Source: Gammaproteobacteria bacterium
GTDB taxonomy: Bacteria; Pseudomonadota; Gammaproteobacteria; SZUA-140
DNA length: 40,373 nt
Direction: 5' to 3'
Assembly (NCBI GenBank): GCA_016124415.1
Contig: WGNS01000013.1
Coordinates: 1 to 40,373, forward strand
The translations under genes were made by a program, and so were the position numbers. The notes beneath the pieces were generated by a model. That model searched no databases, was not told the origin of the DNA, and saw nothing but the letters and a program-made list of their open reading frames with translations. Positions 1 to 8,524 of the stretch are shown one piece after another (within the stretch, counting starts at the first letter, position 1; the number at the start of each line of letters is the position of its first letter).

Positions 1-20
1 AATGACTCTACGGCGCATAT

Positions 21-86
21 AGCTGAATTTAGATGATCTACACCCGTCAGGCTCCGCCCTCCGGATTCCGACATCTAAATCCAGCT
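21..86. repeat. Imperfect inverted repeat (15-bp arms, 14/15 matching, 36-nt spacer)
   Basis: AGCTGAATTTAGATG (21-35) against CATCTAAATCCAGCT (72-86), the reverse complement with one mismatch. Confidence 0.6.
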
Positions 87-100
87 GCACCTATCCCGGT

Positions 101-685
101 CTACTCGCCTTCGCGTCGCTCTCCATGGCTCGCAGTATCGGTAAAGCCTTTTCCTTGCGGCAACAAGCCGTAACGCCCCAGGATCGATTCCGGTCGTTTA
201 AAAATCTGGACACTCCGAGCCATGATGGCCCTATAGAACAAGTCCTCAGAATGCGGAAAGACGGGGCTTTGTTCGAATTGATCAAGACGGATGGTGGAAA
301 CCCGTGTACGCATGACGACCAATCTGGGCGCCATGATACAACCCTGCCCTTTCCCTCCATACCTTAATCCGCCAAGGAAGCCATATTGGCATCCCGTGAT
401 ATCCAAGATCGTTTCAAGGGCATCCGAGAAACAATATGGCGCGGGGGGATGGCTGAAAGGGTATAATGATGCAGTCCCGTTCCTGGACATATTGATATTC
501 CTTAGTAGTGGTTGCAGCAGGCCCTCGGTACTCGTGCAAAAAGTTGTGTCGGCAAAGGCATCCATGTCCACTGCCGACACTGAATTTTGGTACATCCATG
601 TACCCGAAACGGACGATGTCGAGGACAGATCATCTATGGTTCCGTGTCCGAGGTTAGATTTTGGGGCCTTTGCGGTGGGGAGCAC
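101..685 (-). pseudogene. Possible decayed GAF-domain protein remnant
   Basis: Minus frame contains DALETILDITGCQYGFLGGLRYG and LFYRAIMARSVQIFKRPESILGRYGLLPQGK, which resemble GAF sensor segments (LxxLLELTGSEYGFIGEVLY and LFGAVMxSGxPVIxNDPxxDPRRGGLPxGHP); no intact gene around it and several competing ORFs. Confidence 0.35.
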
Positions 686-841
686 AATTGCCCAAAAGGA
701 TTACTACTAAAGTATGAGTTTGGTTTCCGGTCTCTTCCGCACGGCACCCTCGCGCGCCGATTTCCCTAGGGGGCATACCGGTTTGTTCTACCTGTACCGG
801 ATCGGGTAATATGATGATTTTTATCCATTAAGGGACTGAAT

Positions 842-1510
842 GTGCGTTTTCTGGTGGCAGACGACCATCCTCTGGTTAAAGCGGGCCTGAAACAACTGCT
901 GATCACGGAATGTCCGGACGCTCAGCTCGACGAGGCGGCAAACGGCGCGGAAGTCATCGCCGTGCTGGAAGCCGCGGATCCGGCCTTCGACCTTATCCTG
1001 CTCGACTACTACATGCCGGGAAGCGAGGACGGTAGATTGATCGCTTTATTGAAGGATCGCTTTCCACAGCTTTCGATCCTGGTGCTGTCCGCCTGCATGG
1101 AGCCGGACGTGATCGAACGCTGTCTCGCGCTTGGTGCCTCGGGCTACGTCACCAAACAAACGGCCCATGAGGCCGTCATCGCGGCGATCAGGCACATATT
1201 GGCGGGTGGCACCTACAAGCCCCCTGAACTGCTGTTGTCACGATTTGATAGCTCGAGTGCCGAGGATAATGCTCCCGAAGGAACGACGGAGGATCCTCGT
1301 TATAAAATGACCAAACGCCAGCGGGATGTCCTGGCGCTGCTCGCTCACGGCGATTCGAATAAGACGATTTCGCGAAAACTGAGCCTGTCGGAGAATACAG
1401 TCAAATCGCACGTTACGTCGATCCTACGTGTTCTCGGCGTGAGCAGCCGTATGCAGGCCGTGCTTGTCGCACAACAATTGGGGATCGACCACGTTCCTTC
1501 ACAACAATAA
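842..1510 (+). CDS. Response regulator, REC plus LuxR/NarL-type HTH
   Basis: N-terminal VADDHPLVKAGLKQLL...LILLDYYMPG receiver; C-terminal MTKRQRDVLALLAHGDSNKTISRKLSLSENTVKSHVTSILRVLGVSSRMQAV HTH; GTG start with AAGGGA upstream. Confidence 0.93.
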   Translation: MRFLVADDHPLVKAGLKQLLITECPDAQLDEAANGAEVIAVLEAADPAFDLILLDYYMPGSEDGRLIALLKDRFPQLSILVLSACMEPDVIERCLALGASGYVTKQTAHEAVIAAIRHILAGGTYKPPELLLSRFDSSSAEDNAPEGTTEDPRYKMTKRQRDVLALLAHGDSNKTISRKLSLSENTVKSHVTSILRVLGVSSRMQAVLVAQQLGIDHVPSQQ

Positions 1511-1567
1511 TTCATCACGCCACGGATGTGATGAGCCAATAAAATCTGATATTGGGATAGTTACCGC

Positions 1568-3664
1568 ATGTCTTTTTGCTTTTATAGAAATTTAGTTCAA
1601 AAATCGTTGTGTACCGTGGGGATGATCGCCCTGCCGACATTGGGATTCGCAAGCGCCGAACCGACGGCCAACGAGGCGGATTTCGTCTCCGAGATCCCGA
1701 TTATCCTGACCGCCACCCGCCTTTTGCAGCCCATTAATGAAACGCCGGTATCGACGACTATCATCGATCACCAAACCATTCAGAACATGGGCGCCACGAA
1801 TATCGCCGACCTGCTCAGGCTCGTGCCGGGCATGCAGGTGGGGCACGGTTCGAGCGCCAACTTTTCGGTGACGTATCATGGTAACAGCAGCACCTTTTCC
1901 CGACGTATGCAGGTGCAGATCGACGGCCGGTCGGTCTATTCTCCGCTGTTTTCCGTCGTCGACTGGACCCACCTGGGTATCGCCATAGAGGATATTGAAC
2001 GCATCGAGGTCATTCGCGGCAGCAATACCCCCATCGACGGCACGAACGCCTTTATCGGGACGATCAACATCATCACCCGCCAGCCGTTTCAGGATAAAGG
2101 CGTCTATATCAGCGGAACCAAAGGCGCCCAGGGTTACGGCAGGGAGATGCTTCGTATCGCCGGCGAAACCGGGCCTGTCGAGCAACGCCTGACCCTGGAG
2201 CACCGGGAAGACAACGGGTTTGATCAGGTCTACGACTCGCAAAGCCTCGACATGGTCGCCTACAGAGGCAGCTACTTTCCGTCCCAGAAGGACTCGTTCG
2301 ATTTCCAACTCGGTTACAGCAGAGGACCGGAAGGCATAGGATCCTTCGACGATCCTTTGGATCCCGCGCGATACAAGGAAACGCACGCGTCCTACGGATT
2401 CATTCGCTGGGAACGGATCTTTTCGGATACCAACGATCTATACGTCCAGTTCTATCAGAATCGCCTGGTTTGGAGCGACAAGGAAGACATCGTCGGCCCG
2501 CTTTCAAGCCTCTTTGGAGTCTCACCCGCGACGATTCTTGCCCTGACGGGAAATCCGGACCAAACCGTCCCTCTGGGCCTTTACGACGGCGAGGCCGAGC
2601 GTATGGACCTCGATTTCAGGAATACCATTCAAGTCACCGGCGATATCAGACTGATCTGGGGTGGCGGACTGCGTCGCGACCGTTTCAAGACGCTGCTCAA
2701 TCTGGATCGTCCCGATCCTATCGACAACTATAGCCGCCGTCTCAACGGACACCTGGAATGGACGATGAGCGAGCGTCTTGTCACCAACGCAGGCGTGATG
2801 ATTGAACATAACGATCTCAGTGACACCGAGATATCGCCGCGATTGGCGCTCAATTATCATCTGGACCACGCCCAGACCCTGCGTTTCGCCGTTGCCCGAT
2901 CGGCGCGTATGCCATCGATCTACGAGGCCAGGGGAGAAAACATCGTTCGATTCGACAGCGGCGACATCATCGACATCACGACGACCAACATCAAAAGCGT
3001 AAGTCCCGACCTCGACGTACGTCCTGAGTTGCTCGACACTTATGAAATCGGCTATGTCTTGTTCCTGCCCGTAAAAAAACTGCAACTGGACGCAAAAATC
3101 TACAAGGACGAGATCACCAAGGTGATATCCGGGCCGACCCTACGCCCATTCAACGACCTTTACGACCAAAAGGCATTCGTCTGGATGAACTCGGGCAATA
3201 TCAAGATCCACGGTCTGGACTTGGGGCTCGATTTTCAGCCGAGCCCGAACACTCGAGTGATCCTGGCTTACGGCTACGCGCGTGCAGACGGACGTATTCT
3301 GAAACGATGGGACCTCGATACCAACAAAACGATCTACTGGCCCAATGAACCCGGAAACAATCAACAGGCCAACAGCGTTCCGCGGCATACCGTGAGCCTG
3401 ATGACCAGCCACCACTTTCCCAGGCACATCGACACCAGCGTGACCTGGTACCATGTCAGCGATATGGAGTGGCTCGGCGACGGAGATCCGGTAAAGGGCT
3501 ACGATCGATTTGACCTGCGTCTGGCCAAGGGGTTTTCGCTGTTCAATTCGACGGCCTCGGTGGAACTGTTGGTCCAAAACCTGTTTGATGACGGATATAT
3601 CGATACGGTAAAAAACAATCGGTTCGGACAGCGTATGTTTATGAATGTCAATCTAAAGTATTGA
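1568..3664 (+). CDS. TonB-dependent outer-membrane receptor
   Basis: Signal peptide; plug domain (ILTATRLLQPINETPVSTTIIDHQTIQNMGATNIADLLRLVPGM...IEDIERIEVIRGSNTPIDGTNAFIGTINIITR); beta-barrel ending in aromatic FMNVNLKY. Confidence 0.93.
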   Translation: MSFCFYRNLVQKSLCTVGMIALPTLGFASAEPTANEADFVSEIPIILTATRLLQPINETPVSTTIIDHQTIQNMGATNIADLLRLVPGMQVGHGSSANFSVTYHGNSSTFSRRMQVQIDGRSVYSPLFSVVDWTHLGIAIEDIERIEVIRGSNTPIDGTNAFIGTINIITRQPFQDKGVYISGTKGAQGYGREMLRIAGETGPVEQRLTLEHREDNGFDQVYDSQSLDMVAYRGSYFPSQKDSFDFQLGYSRGPEGIGSFDDPLDPARYKETHASYGFIRWERIFSDTNDLYVQFYQNRLVWSDKEDIVGPLSSLFGVSPATILALTGNPDQTVPLGLYDGEAERMDLDFRNTIQVTGDIRLIWGGGLRRDRFKTLLNLDRPDPIDNYSRRLNGHLEWTMSERLVTNAGVMIEHNDLSDTEISPRLALNYHLDHAQTLRFAVARSARMPSIYEARGENIVRFDSGDIIDITTTNIKSVSPDLDVRPELLDTYEIGYVLFLPVKKLQLDAKIYKDEITKVISGPTLRPFNDLYDQKAFVWMNSGNIKIHGLDLGLDFQPSPNTRVILAYGYARADGRILKRWDLDTNKTIYWPNEPGNNQQANSVPRHTVSLMTSHHFPRHIDTSVTWYHVSDMEWLGDGDPVKGYDRFDLRLAKGFSLFNSTASVELLVQNLFDDGYIDTVKNNRFGQRMFMNVNLKY

Positions 3665-3673
3665 TACGTATGG

Positions 3674-3693
3674 CGGGAACATTTTATGTCCCG
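3674..3693 (+). terminator. Stem-loop just after the TonB-dependent receptor
   Basis: CGGGAACATTTTATGTCCCG, with one bulged A; weak T-rich tail. Confidence 0.3.
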
Positions 3694-3885
3694 ATTTAGT
3701 CTTTGAAGTTGAGATGATTTGGTGCAGTCACGTCATTCCCTAACGGCCGATAGACCGTTATGGGGAAAACAACCGGATCGGCCGTAGCATCTATTTTCTT
3801 CAAGACGATTATTTCATCCTGTTGACGGCATCCACGGAATGGAGATGATGCAAGTGACAATGACGACCTCGTTCAGCGCACCGCT

Positions 3886-4845
3886 ATGTCTGCCCTGACA
3901 CCGATCGTTCGCGCGCTTTTTATGGTGGCGCTGCTGTGCGTTACCGGTCAGGTCTCTGCGCACGTCCGAATATTGCTTAGCCACTCCACCCCGCCCTACC
4001 GCGCGCTCGCGGATTCGATCAGCGCGTATATCGATGGACAGACATTTTCCATCATCGACGTAGGGTCGCCTGGTCCCGATTCGGATACCCCCGGTTCCGA
4101 TACCGGCATGCTGAATATCGCCGTCGGCAGCCGAGCGATGGATTACGCGTTAAAGACGATGCCGAATATTCCATTGCTGGCCACGCTCGTACCCAGCAAT
4201 GCCTACGAGGATTTACTGAAGACCCACGAGGATGTGCTCAAACCGGGCAAGGTATCGGCAGTCTTTCCCGATCAGCCATTGGAACGCCAGGTCGCGTTCG
4301 TTCATCTGTTGATGCCGGACAAGAAACGGATGGGCGTACTGGTCGGCCAACATTCCTTTCAGTATGTAAAACCGTTAACCCGTTTGGCGTCCGCCCGCGG
4401 CCTCAGCGTAACGATCGGCGACGCCCGCGAGGATCGAATACCTGATGCCATTAAAGACATGCTCGCAGGCAGCGACTTCGTCCTCGCACTGCATGATTCC
4501 AGTCTGCTGACGCCTAACCACGCCAAGTGGTTGCTTTATATGGCCTACCAGCGCCGGATACCCGTTATCGGCTACTCGAAGACCTATGTCCGCGCCGGCG
4601 CGTTGGCGGCGCTCTATTCGTCGAATGATCAAATCGGCCGCCAGGTCTCATCCATGCTTGGGAAAGCGGGACTGCGTCCCCGATACCACACGGCGGACAT
4701 AAAGCTGCCCAAACCGGAATATCCGAACGAATTTTCCATAGAACTCAATAACAACGTGGCCGATTCATTCGCACTTTGGGGAATCGACCCCGATCTGATC
4801 GCGGACCGGCTTCGCCACCTGAACGGAAAAGGAATCGAGCCGTGA
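3886..4845 (+). CDS. Periplasmic ABC-type substrate-binding-like protein (PF04392-like)
   Basis: N-terminal signal peptide (IVRALFMVALLCVTGQVSAH); two-lobe binding-protein pattern (FPDQPLERQVAFVHLLMPDKKRMGVLVG...LALHDSSLLTPNHAKWLLYMAYQRRIPVIGYSKTYVRAGALAALYSSNDQIGRQ). Confidence 0.75.
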   Translation: MSALTPIVRALFMVALLCVTGQVSAHVRILLSHSTPPYRALADSISAYIDGQTFSIIDVGSPGPDSDTPGSDTGMLNIAVGSRAMDYALKTMPNIPLLATLVPSNAYEDLLKTHEDVLKPGKVSAVFPDQPLERQVAFVHLLMPDKKRMGVLVGQHSFQYVKPLTRLASARGLSVTIGDAREDRIPDAIKDMLAGSDFVLALHDSSLLTPNHAKWLLYMAYQRRIPVIGYSKTYVRAGALAALYSSNDQIGRQVSSMLGKAGLRPRYHTADIKLPKPEYPNEFSIELNNNVADSFALWGIDPDLIADRLRHLNGKGIEP

Positions 4846-7586
4846 AGACTCACTTTCTAAACATCCGTATGAAGATCATCCTGCTGGCATGTCTCCCCGT
4901 GATCGCCATCAGTCTCGTCCTGAGCGTCCACATGGTGCAGACGCGCATGAACGATATATTCCAATCGTTGTTGAAACAAGGACAGTTGATCGCCCACAAC
5001 CTCGCGCCGGTCTGTGAACTGGGACTCTTTGCCGGCGACAATGAACTGCTGCAGCGCCTCGCCGACAACACGCTGCGCGACCCCATCGTCAAATCGGTGT
5101 CGATCGTCTCCGCGGATCGTCGCGTGCATCTGCAGGTATTCGCTTCCAGGTCCGAGTCTATTTCGATGACCGGTCCGGTACTCAAAACCCCTCACACCCT
5201 GCTCTTCACCGAACCCGTATATCAAACCGGGACGCCGATCGACGAATACGTCGGAGGACTTCAGAAGAACGCGGTCATCGGGTGGGTCAAGGTCGAGATC
5301 AGCCAGGACGAGGCCATACGCAAGAGAAAGGAAATTCTCGAAAACGGGCTCTCGATCGGAGTACTCGGCGCCCTTGTCAGCATCCTTATCGGTCTCCGCC
5401 TGGAAAAAGGTATCTCCAAGCCCATTCTAAATCTCACCGGGGCGATGGAACGCATGCAGGCGGGTGACCTGGACGCGCGTGCCGAAGGACACGCCAAGGG
5501 CGAGCTCGGGCAGCTGCAGCGCGGATTCAATGAGCTCGCCGACGTCATCAGTGCATCCCAACAGGATTTGACCAAACAAGTGGATGACGCGACGGAAAGA
5601 CTGCGGAGAAACCTCATCGAACTCGCAAAGAAAAACATCGAACTCGATCAAGCCCGGAAAAAGGCCATCGAATTGGGCGACGAAAAATCGAGTTTCCTGT
5701 TCAATATGTCACACGAGATCAGGACGCCGCTCAACGCCGTTCTAGGCTACAACTCGCTGCTCGAAAAAACCGAATTGGATCAGCAGCAAAAGGAATATGC
5801 CCAGATTGTGCACCAGGCCTCGAAACAACTTCTTAGCGTGATCGATGACATCCTCAGCTACGCCCGTCTGGAGTCCGGAAAGGTCATTCTCGAGGAAGTG
5901 CCCTTCGATCTTCTGAAATGTTGTGAGGACGTCATGGCGCTCATGACGCCACTGGCGGCGGAGAAGGAACTCGACTTTGCATTGATCCTGACCAGCCAAT
6001 TCCCCGAAACCGTTCTGGGCGATCCAAATCGCCTGACCCAGATCCTCACGAATCTCGTCAGTAACGCCATCAAATTCACCGAACTCGGACATGTATCCGT
6101 AGAGATCGGTATCGACGAGACGCGCGATGAACCCACGCTCAGGATCGCCGTTCGCGATACCGGAATCGGGATGAGCCAGGAGGCGCAGTCGAATATCTTT
6201 GAGCAATTCCAGCAAGGCGACAATACGATCACAAGGCGCTTCGGCGGTACGGGTCTGGGCCTTGCCATTGTTTCGAGACTCGCCAGGCTCATGGACGCGC
6301 ATATCGACGTAGCAAGCACCGAAGGTCGTGGCACGACGTTTACGTTCCGTTTACCGCTCAGTGTTCCGGACGGAGCGCCCGCAAAGGCAAAGTCCGACGA
6401 CGCGCTGACTGGAACCCGTTGTCTGCTCTACGATTCCAGCGAAATCGAGCGGCAAGCCGTCACCGCGCTACTTCGCCTTTGGAAGGTTGAGGCGATCCAG
6501 GCGGCGCACCTCGACACCGTCATTCCGACACTCGATGCCGAAATTCGATCCGGACGTCGTGTCGATTTCGTGTTCGGCGGCCTTCGGCTGCGCCAGAACG
6601 ATATCGATGACCTCGCAAGCGCCGTGGGTACATTGAGGAAACACTATCAAGGTCCGGTAATGTTACTGTTGACGCATGAAAAACAGGCCAAGGATCCCCG
6701 TTTAAACGTTGACGACCGCATAACACCGATCTGCAGACCCATCCGGCATCGTCTCATGTATGAGCAGATCCGCGCCATGATGCAGCCTGAGACCCAACCG
6801 AAACCCGGCCCGAGCAAGGCCCCCCTGGCAAAACGAAGCCCGCCGATACGCGGCCTGCGCATTCTGCTCGCGGAAGACAACGACCTCAATCGACGCCTGT
6901 TGACCACGCTCGCCGACCAAAAAGGCGCCACGGTTATTTCCGCACATGACGGACAGCACGCCATGAGCATCGCCTGCGCCGAGCCGTTGGACTTGATCCT
7001 GCTCGACCTGCATCTGCCGGAGCTGGATGGCATAGAACTGGCGAGACAGATCCGGGGACTTTCGGGAAGCATGGGACAAGTGCCCATCATCGCGCTGACG
7101 GCGGATATCTACCGCGGAAAGAAGGACAATCTGAAGAATGCCGGATTCAACGGTTGCGTTTTCAAGCCCATCGACGAGGCATCGCTATGGGACTGCGTCG
7201 GCGATGCCCTAAAGGGTATCGATTCCCCCAGATGCTGGCCCGGGCAGGACGATCCCAAGGCATTCAGGGAAACCCGCGTGCGCGCAAAGGAACGGGAGCG
7301 TAAAGGCGCATCGGGATATCCGTCCGGACTGCTACCCGAACTCGAACAGCAATTTGTCGTCGGAAGGCAAGCCATTGCCGATGCGATTGGAAACGACGAC
7401 CGGGTTAAAATCCTGAAGCACAGCCACGACATCAGCGGTGTTGCCGGCATATTCGGGCACACGCGAATCGCCATGGCGGCGGCGGAGATCGAAGGGGCCG
7501 TCCACCGCGAGGCAAAGCTTGCTGATATTTCCCGGCTGTTCGAAGAACTCGATGCAGCGTTCGAAGATCTCGGCGTGACGGGATAA
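4842..7586 (+). CDS. BarA-like hybrid sensor histidine kinase (TM-periplasmic-TM-HAMP-HisKA-HATPase-pseudoREC-REC-Hpt)
   Basis: FLFNMSHEIRTPLNAVLGYN H-box; ILTNLVSNAIKFT N-box; DTGIGM and FGGTGLGLAI G-boxes; ILLAEDNDLNRRLL...LILLDLHLPELDG receiver; C-terminal ILKHSHDISGVAGIFG Hpt; GTG start at 4842 overlaps the TGA of the upstream gene. Confidence 0.92.
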   Translation: MKTHFLNIRMKIILLACLPVIAISLVLSVHMVQTRMNDIFQSLLKQGQLIAHNLAPVCELGLFAGDNELLQRLADNTLRDPIVKSVSIVSADRRVHLQVFASRSESISMTGPVLKTPHTLLFTEPVYQTGTPIDEYVGGLQKNAVIGWVKVEISQDEAIRKRKEILENGLSIGVLGALVSILIGLRLEKGISKPILNLTGAMERMQAGDLDARAEGHAKGELGQLQRGFNELADVISASQQDLTKQVDDATERLRRNLIELAKKNIELDQARKKAIELGDEKSSFLFNMSHEIRTPLNAVLGYNSLLEKTELDQQQKEYAQIVHQASKQLLSVIDDILSYARLESGKVILEEVPFDLLKCCEDVMALMTPLAAEKELDFALILTSQFPETVLGDPNRLTQILTNLVSNAIKFTELGHVSVEIGIDETRDEPTLRIAVRDTGIGMSQEAQSNIFEQFQQGDNTITRRFGGTGLGLAIVSRLARLMDAHIDVASTEGRGTTFTFRLPLSVPDGAPAKAKSDDALTGTRCLLYDSSEIERQAVTALLRLWKVEAIQAAHLDTVIPTLDAEIRSGRRVDFVFGGLRLRQNDIDDLASAVGTLRKHYQGPVMLLLTHEKQAKDPRLNVDDRITPICRPIRHRLMYEQIRAMMQPETQPKPGPSKAPLAKRSPPIRGLRILLAEDNDLNRRLLTTLADQKGATVISAHDGQHAMSIACAEPLDLILLDLHLPELDGIELARQIRGLSGSMGQVPIIALTADIYRGKKDNLKNAGFNGCVFKPIDEASLWDCVGDALKGIDSPRCWPGQDDPKAFRETRVRAKERERKGASGYPSGLLPELEQQFVVGRQAIADAIGNDDRVKILKHSHDISGVAGIFGHTRIAMAAAEIEGAVHREAKLADISRLFEELDAAFEDLGVTG

Positions 7587-7603
7587 CGTCCGCTCGACCA
7601 GGA

Positions 7604-8395
7604 TCAGCCTGGGAAAAACAAGGTGTGGAAATTTGCCGAGGTCTGCCGTGCGATGGTCTGAAGATCCGTACCGCGAATTCGTGCGAGCGCTTCGGCAACA
7701 TACCGGACGTAGGCCGGCTGATTGGTACGGCCGCGATGAGGTACCGGGGCCAGATAAGGCGAGTCGGTCTCGATCAGGAGCCGATCGGCCGGTACCTTTG
7801 CCGCAACCTCCCGCAGACTGTCCGCGCTCTTGAACGTGATGATGCCGGAGAAGGAGATATAGAAGCCCAAATCCAGCGCAGCTCGCGCAAGCGCCCAATC
7901 GCTTGCGAAGCAGTGCATGATACCCCCCGCATTCTCTGCACCTTCCTCCCTGAGCACGCGTATCGTGTCGTCGTCCGCCTCGCGCGAATGAATGATCAGA
8001 GGCTTTCGACTGACCTTGGCTGCACCGATATGGGTCCGGAAACGCCGCCTCTGAACCTCAAGATGCTCGTCGGAGCTCCGAAAATAATCGAGGCCCGTTT
8101 CGCCTATGGCGATTACAGAGGGTTCTCTCGCCAGTTCCAGGAGCGTATCCAGATCGGGATCCTCGCCTTCGCTGACGTTCGGATGCACGCCCACGGAAGC
8201 ATGGATCTTCGGATAACGCCGGGCAATATCCAGTACCTCGGGAAGCGTTTCCAGATCGATGGAGACGCACAGCATCTCATTCACACCCAACCCGCGGGCT
8301 TCGGCGAGCACCCCATCCAGGTCCGTCCCAAGCTTCTCCAGCTCCAGACAGTTCAAGTGACAATGTGAGTCGATCAGAGAGAAGTCGTGTTGCAT
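7604..8395 (-). CDS. tatD: TatD family metal-dependent hydrolase
   Basis: LIDSHCHLNCLELE...SVGVHPNVSE...AIGETGLDYFR...IHSREADDDTIRVLREEG...MHCFA...LLIETDSPYLAPVPHRGRTNQPAYVRYVAEALA. Confidence 0.93.
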   Translation of the reverse strand: MQHDFSLIDSHCHLNCLELEKLGTDLDGVLAEARGLGVNEMLCVSIDLETLPEVLDIARRYPKIHASVGVHPNVSEGEDPDLDTLLELAREPSVIAIGETGLDYFRSSDEHLEVQRRRFRTHIGAAKVSRKPLIIHSREADDDTIRVLREEGAENAGGIMHCFASDWALARAALDLGFYISFSGIITFKSADSLREVAAKVPADRLLIETDSPYLAPVPHRGRTNQPAYVRYVAEALARIRGTDLQTIARQTSANFHTLFFPG

Positions 8396-8411
8396 GTGTC
8401 ACCCTCGGCGA

Positions 8412-8439
8412 GGAACCGGAAAACGCCGTTTTCCAGTTC
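8412..8439. other. Stem-loop between fba and tatD
   Basis: GGAAC-C-GGAAAAC-GCC-GTTTTCC-A-GTTCC, 12 bp paired with one internal mismatch. Confidence 0.5.
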
Positions 8440-8449
8440 CCCAAAACGA

Positions 8450-8474
8450 CAGGGGCGGTCATAGACCGCCCCTG
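8450..8474 (-). terminator. Putative terminator hairpin downstream of fba
   Basis: CAGGGGCGGTC-ATA-GACCGCCCCTG, perfect 11-bp stem; no strong U-tract. Confidence 0.55.
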
Positions 8475-8524
8475 GTTGTAACCGATCGTTCCCGAAGAAC
8501 GTTCCGACCGGTCAATAGCGGACC

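Noticed and set aside
291-710. Plus-strand 139-aa ORF in the left intergenic region
   Set aside because: No domain signal; the minus strand gives the better, though weak, GAF-like match.
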